Shown: piece after piece, positions 12,752 to 14,718 of the stretch
Numbering within the stretch: position 1 is the first letter of the stretch
How the letters are laid out: each line of letters opens with the position of its first letter
Translations under genes and position numbers: made by a program
Assembly (NCBI GenBank): GCA_045534445.1
Contig: JAZSJQ010000005.1
Span: 1-14,718 of the forward strand
Source: JAISGQ01 sp045534445
Lineage (GTDB): Bacteria > Bacillota > Clostridia > Oscillospirales > Acutalibacteraceae
Reading direction: 5' to 3'
Length of the DNA: 14,718 bases
Notes under the pieces: generated by a model
Seen by the model: the letters and a program-made list of their open reading frames with translations, nothing else
The model's database searches: none
What the model was told of the DNA's origin: nothing

Positions 12752-14368
12752 CTAACCTGAGACAGCCTCGCCATCTTCGCCCACCGTGACCGCCGTTACC
12801 TTCCATTCATTCATGCGGTGGAAGGGGTCGGTTTCGGATATATGCATTTCCGCGCTGACCGAGCGGCTGAAGCACACCATGCCCTGACGGTGGCAGAGGG
12901 GAATAAAGGGGATATTGGCATCAAAAGCGGCAAGGTAATCATCAAGGCTTCCGACACCTGCACGCCATGCGTCATGGGCGCTTTCAAGGGTGTCAAACTC
13001 AAAGCCCGTGTACATTCCGCTTCCGGGTGTAAAGAGGGGAGAAAAGTCCATGTTATTGAGAAGGGCATACTCACCCACATAAAGCTGATAGCTGCCCGAG
13101 GCAACAGCGGTGGCAAAATCCGAGGAGGAGACCTCGTTCACGGTGGAGCTTATGCCAACGTCTGAAAGCTGGGAGGCTATGACATTGGCGGCACTGAGAT
13201 GCTGAGCGTTGTCGCCCGAAACAAGAATGGAGAAGGAGAGATAGTTGCCGAGACTGTCATAGGTGTAGCCGTTTTCGTCGGTGTTTACATAGCCTGCGTT
13301 GGAGAGAAGAAATTTTGCGCTGGAATGATCGTTCACCGTCATGCCCGACTGGAGAGAGGAGACCGCGCTGAAGGCAGTGGTCACAGGTCCCGTTGCGGCA
13401 ACGGCTCTGCCGCCGAAAGCCTTTGTGGAAAGCTCATCTCGGTTTATGGCATAGCTGATGGCGGTGCGGATATCGATATTGTAAAGTCTCGTATCGTTGG
13501 TGTTAACGCCGAGATATATAATATTATTTACATCATATGTAGAATAGTTTGCGTTTATCCTGCCGGGATATCCGTCACGAAGGTCGGTTATAAAATAGGA
13601 AATAGTACCTATCTCGATGCTGTGAACGATGCTTTCAACGGTGGGCATTGCGTTGAGGGAAATGCGCTCGATGGTGGTGCCCTCAGGGTCATACCAGCGC
13701 TGGTTGCGCTCTAAGAATATGCCTAAGTCTTCGTCGGAAATATATACATATTTACCGCTTCCTATGGGCATTGAGCCGCCTGCATCGCTTTCTATCTTGA
13801 TAATGGGAATATCAAGAAGCATATAGGCAAAGGGATCCTCCTCACCGATTGTAAAAACAAGGTGATTGCCGTCAACCACAACGCTTTTGAAGTTTTTGAG
13901 CTGAGAGGCATATTTTGATTTGGAACGCTTTGCCACATAGAAGGAATACTCAACGTCCCTTGCGGTAAGAGGGGTGCCGTCGGAGAAAACAAGACCGTCA
14001 CGAACCACAACGGTTATGTCCCTGCCCTCCTGAGAAACGCTTCGGGCAACGACGGGCACAACCTCGTAATTTTCGTCAAGCACCATGAGCTTGTCGAAAA
14101 TAAGAGAGGACACCGCCGCATTGAGAGAGGAGGTGCAGCGATAGGGATTGAGTGAGTCAGTGCGTGAGTAGGCAAGAGCAAAGTTTGCCTGCACCGTGTT
14201 GAAAAGGGATATGTTTGCCGCGCTGGCTGTAGGGATATTGAGGTCGCCGTACAGCTCCTCATGAAGCTCCTGCTTTGCAGGGTCATAGCTGTCGCCGCAG
14301 GCGGCGGTAAACAGCACGACCAGAGCAACCAGCAGGGCAGGAATTATTTTAAGTAAATGCTTTTTCAT
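12752..14368 (-). CDS. Family-5 extracellular solute-binding lipoprotein
   Basis: A 538-residue lipoprotein of the peptide/nickel-binding family (SBP_bac_5). The signal peptide is KKHLLK followed by a hydrophobic core and a lipobox ending TAAC, with Cys24 lipid-modified. The mature part shows family landmarks: RTDSLNPYRCTSSLN for the first strand, LIFDKLMVLDENYEVVPVVA, then VRDGLVFSDGTPLTARDVEYSF, and in the second lobe DIRTAISYAINRDELSTKAF. These proteins deliver oligopeptides or similar solutes to an ABC permease. No permease or ATPase gene is within the window, so this is an orphan binding protein here and its solute is unknown. It starts four bases after the tex stop with only a moderate ribosome site (AAAGGCGG), and may be translated from the tex transcript. 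No convincing terminator was seen after its stop. Confidence 0.9.
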   Translation of the reverse strand: MKKHLLKIIPALLVALVVLFTAACGDSYDPAKQELHEELYGDLNIPTASAANISLFNTVQANFALAYSRTDSLNPYRCTSSLNAAVSSLIFDKLMVLDENYEVVPVVARSVSQEGRDITVVVRDGLVFSDGTPLTARDVEYSFYVAKRSKSKYASQLKNFKSVVVDGNHLVFTIGEEDPFAYMLLDIPIIKIESDAGGSMPIGSGKYVYISDEDLGIFLERNQRWYDPEGTTIERISLNAMPTVESIVHSIEIGTISYFITDLRDGYPGRINANYSTYDVNNIIYLGVNTNDTRLYNIDIRTAISYAINRDELSTKAFGGRAVAATGPVTTAFSAVSSLQSGMTVNDHSSAKFLLSNAGYVNTDENGYTYDSLGNYLSFSILVSGDNAQHLSAANVIASQLSDVGISSTVNEVSSSDFATAVASGSYQLYVGEYALLNNMDFSPLFTPGSGMYTGFEFDTLESAHDAWRAGVGSLDDYLAAFDANIPFIPLCHRQGMVCFSRSVSAEMHISETDPFHRMNEWKVTAVTVGEDGEAVSG

Positions 14369-14372
14369 TATA

Positions 14373-14718
14373 TCAGTCCGCCTTTGGCTGACCCTTCATG
14401 GTAAGGGAAATACGCTGTTTCTTGACGTCTACCGAAAGCACCCATACGGTGACGACCTCACCGACCTTCAGCTTTTCGCTGGGGTGCTTTATAAAGGAAT
14501 TACTGATCTGTGAAACGTGGACAAGTCCGTCCTGATGAACGCCGATGTCAACAAATGCGCCGAAGTCGATAACATTTCGGACAGTGCCCTGTAATTCCAT
14601 GCCGGGAGTCAGGTCTTCGATGGAAAGCACATCGGTGCGGAGCATGGGAGGGGGAAGCTCGTCACGCATATCGCGTCCGGGAGCCAGAAGCTCACGGATA
14701 ATATCGGCAAGGGTCGGC
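14373..14718 (-). CDS. tex: C-terminal part of Tex (S1 RNA-binding protein), truncated by window edge
   Basis: The frame is open to the right edge, so only about 114 C-terminal residues are visible. They begin PTLADIIRELLAPGRDMRDE, the conserved segment that in Tex/YhgF precedes the S1 domain. The S1 domain follows with DLTPGMELQGTVRNVIDFGA, FVDIGVHQDGLVHVSQIS, and a closing LSVDVKKQRISLTMK. Tex is a conserved nucleic-acid-binding protein associated with transcription; full-length members are about 720-780 residues. The S1 domain here is complete and the protein ends in QPKAD shortly after it. A methionine within this segment (14667-14669) is not the start, because the conserved Tex sequence continues upstream of it in frame. 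The solute-binding lipoprotein follows four bases later, and co-transcription is likely. Confidence 0.93.
   Translation of the reverse strand, partial: PTLADIIRELLAPGRDMRDELPPPMLRTDVLSIEDLTPGMELQGTVRNVIDFGAFVDIGVHQDGLVHVSQISNSFIKHPSEKLKVGEVVTVWVLSVDVKKQRISLTMKGQPKAD

Noticed and set aside
1..14718. CRISPR array, tRNA/rRNA genes, insertion sequence, integrase or phage structural genes
   Set aside because: No regular spaced repeats, cloverleaf sequences, transposase motifs or paired terminal repeats with target duplications were seen on either strand.

Overview
The window looks like chromosome from a low-to-mid-GC Gram-positive anaerobe of the Clostridia, most likely an Oscillospiraceae/Ruminococcus-type gut or rumen bacterium. 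This rests on AGGAGG-type ribosome binding sites before nearly every gene, sigma-A-type promoters (TTGACA/TATAAT), Gram-positive lipoprotein signals, a PadR-DUF2812 pair, and a fakA (yloV)-recG pair arranged as in Firmicutes. The genus is an inference; no rRNA or species marker is present. No tRNA, rRNA, CRISPR array, insertion sequence or integrase was seen.

The left part (about 1-8.7 kb) is accessory in character. Positions 1-842 are visibly A+T-richer than the rest and hold two leftward genes: a truncated zinc-ribbon protein of unknown function and a 78-residue protein. They are divergent from a small XRE repressor-like gene, and the promoters interleave. A bidirectional terminator separates that regulator from a leftward DUF3298-like lipoprotein. 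Next come an XRE regulator whose C-terminal half is a strict five-residue glycine repeat (probable beta-solenoid), and a TIR-domain/helical-repeat/membrane protein. Then follow a rightward MATE exporter with its own promoter and terminator, and a leftward DUF2089-type zinc-ribbon/HTH protein with a long C-terminal extension of unknown function. Last is a rightward operon of a 71-residue membrane peptide, a PadR regulator and a DUF2812 membrane protein. Its promoter carries a perfect palindrome in the -35/-10 spacer, which suggests autoregulation by PadR. A 21-bp perfect stem with a U-tract ends that operon.

The right part (about 8.7-14.7 kb) is conserved core and all leftward: the 3' end of tex, an orphan family-5 solute-binding lipoprotein 4 bases after it, then fakA from its own extended -10 promoter and recG after it. 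An uninterrupted 16-bp stem-loop lies between fakA and recG.

The items most worth a second look are the TIR-helical repeat-membrane protein, the pentad-repeat regulator, the DUF2089 fusion, the PadR operator cluster, and the A+T-rich divergent module at the left edge. None is proven to be a new system.
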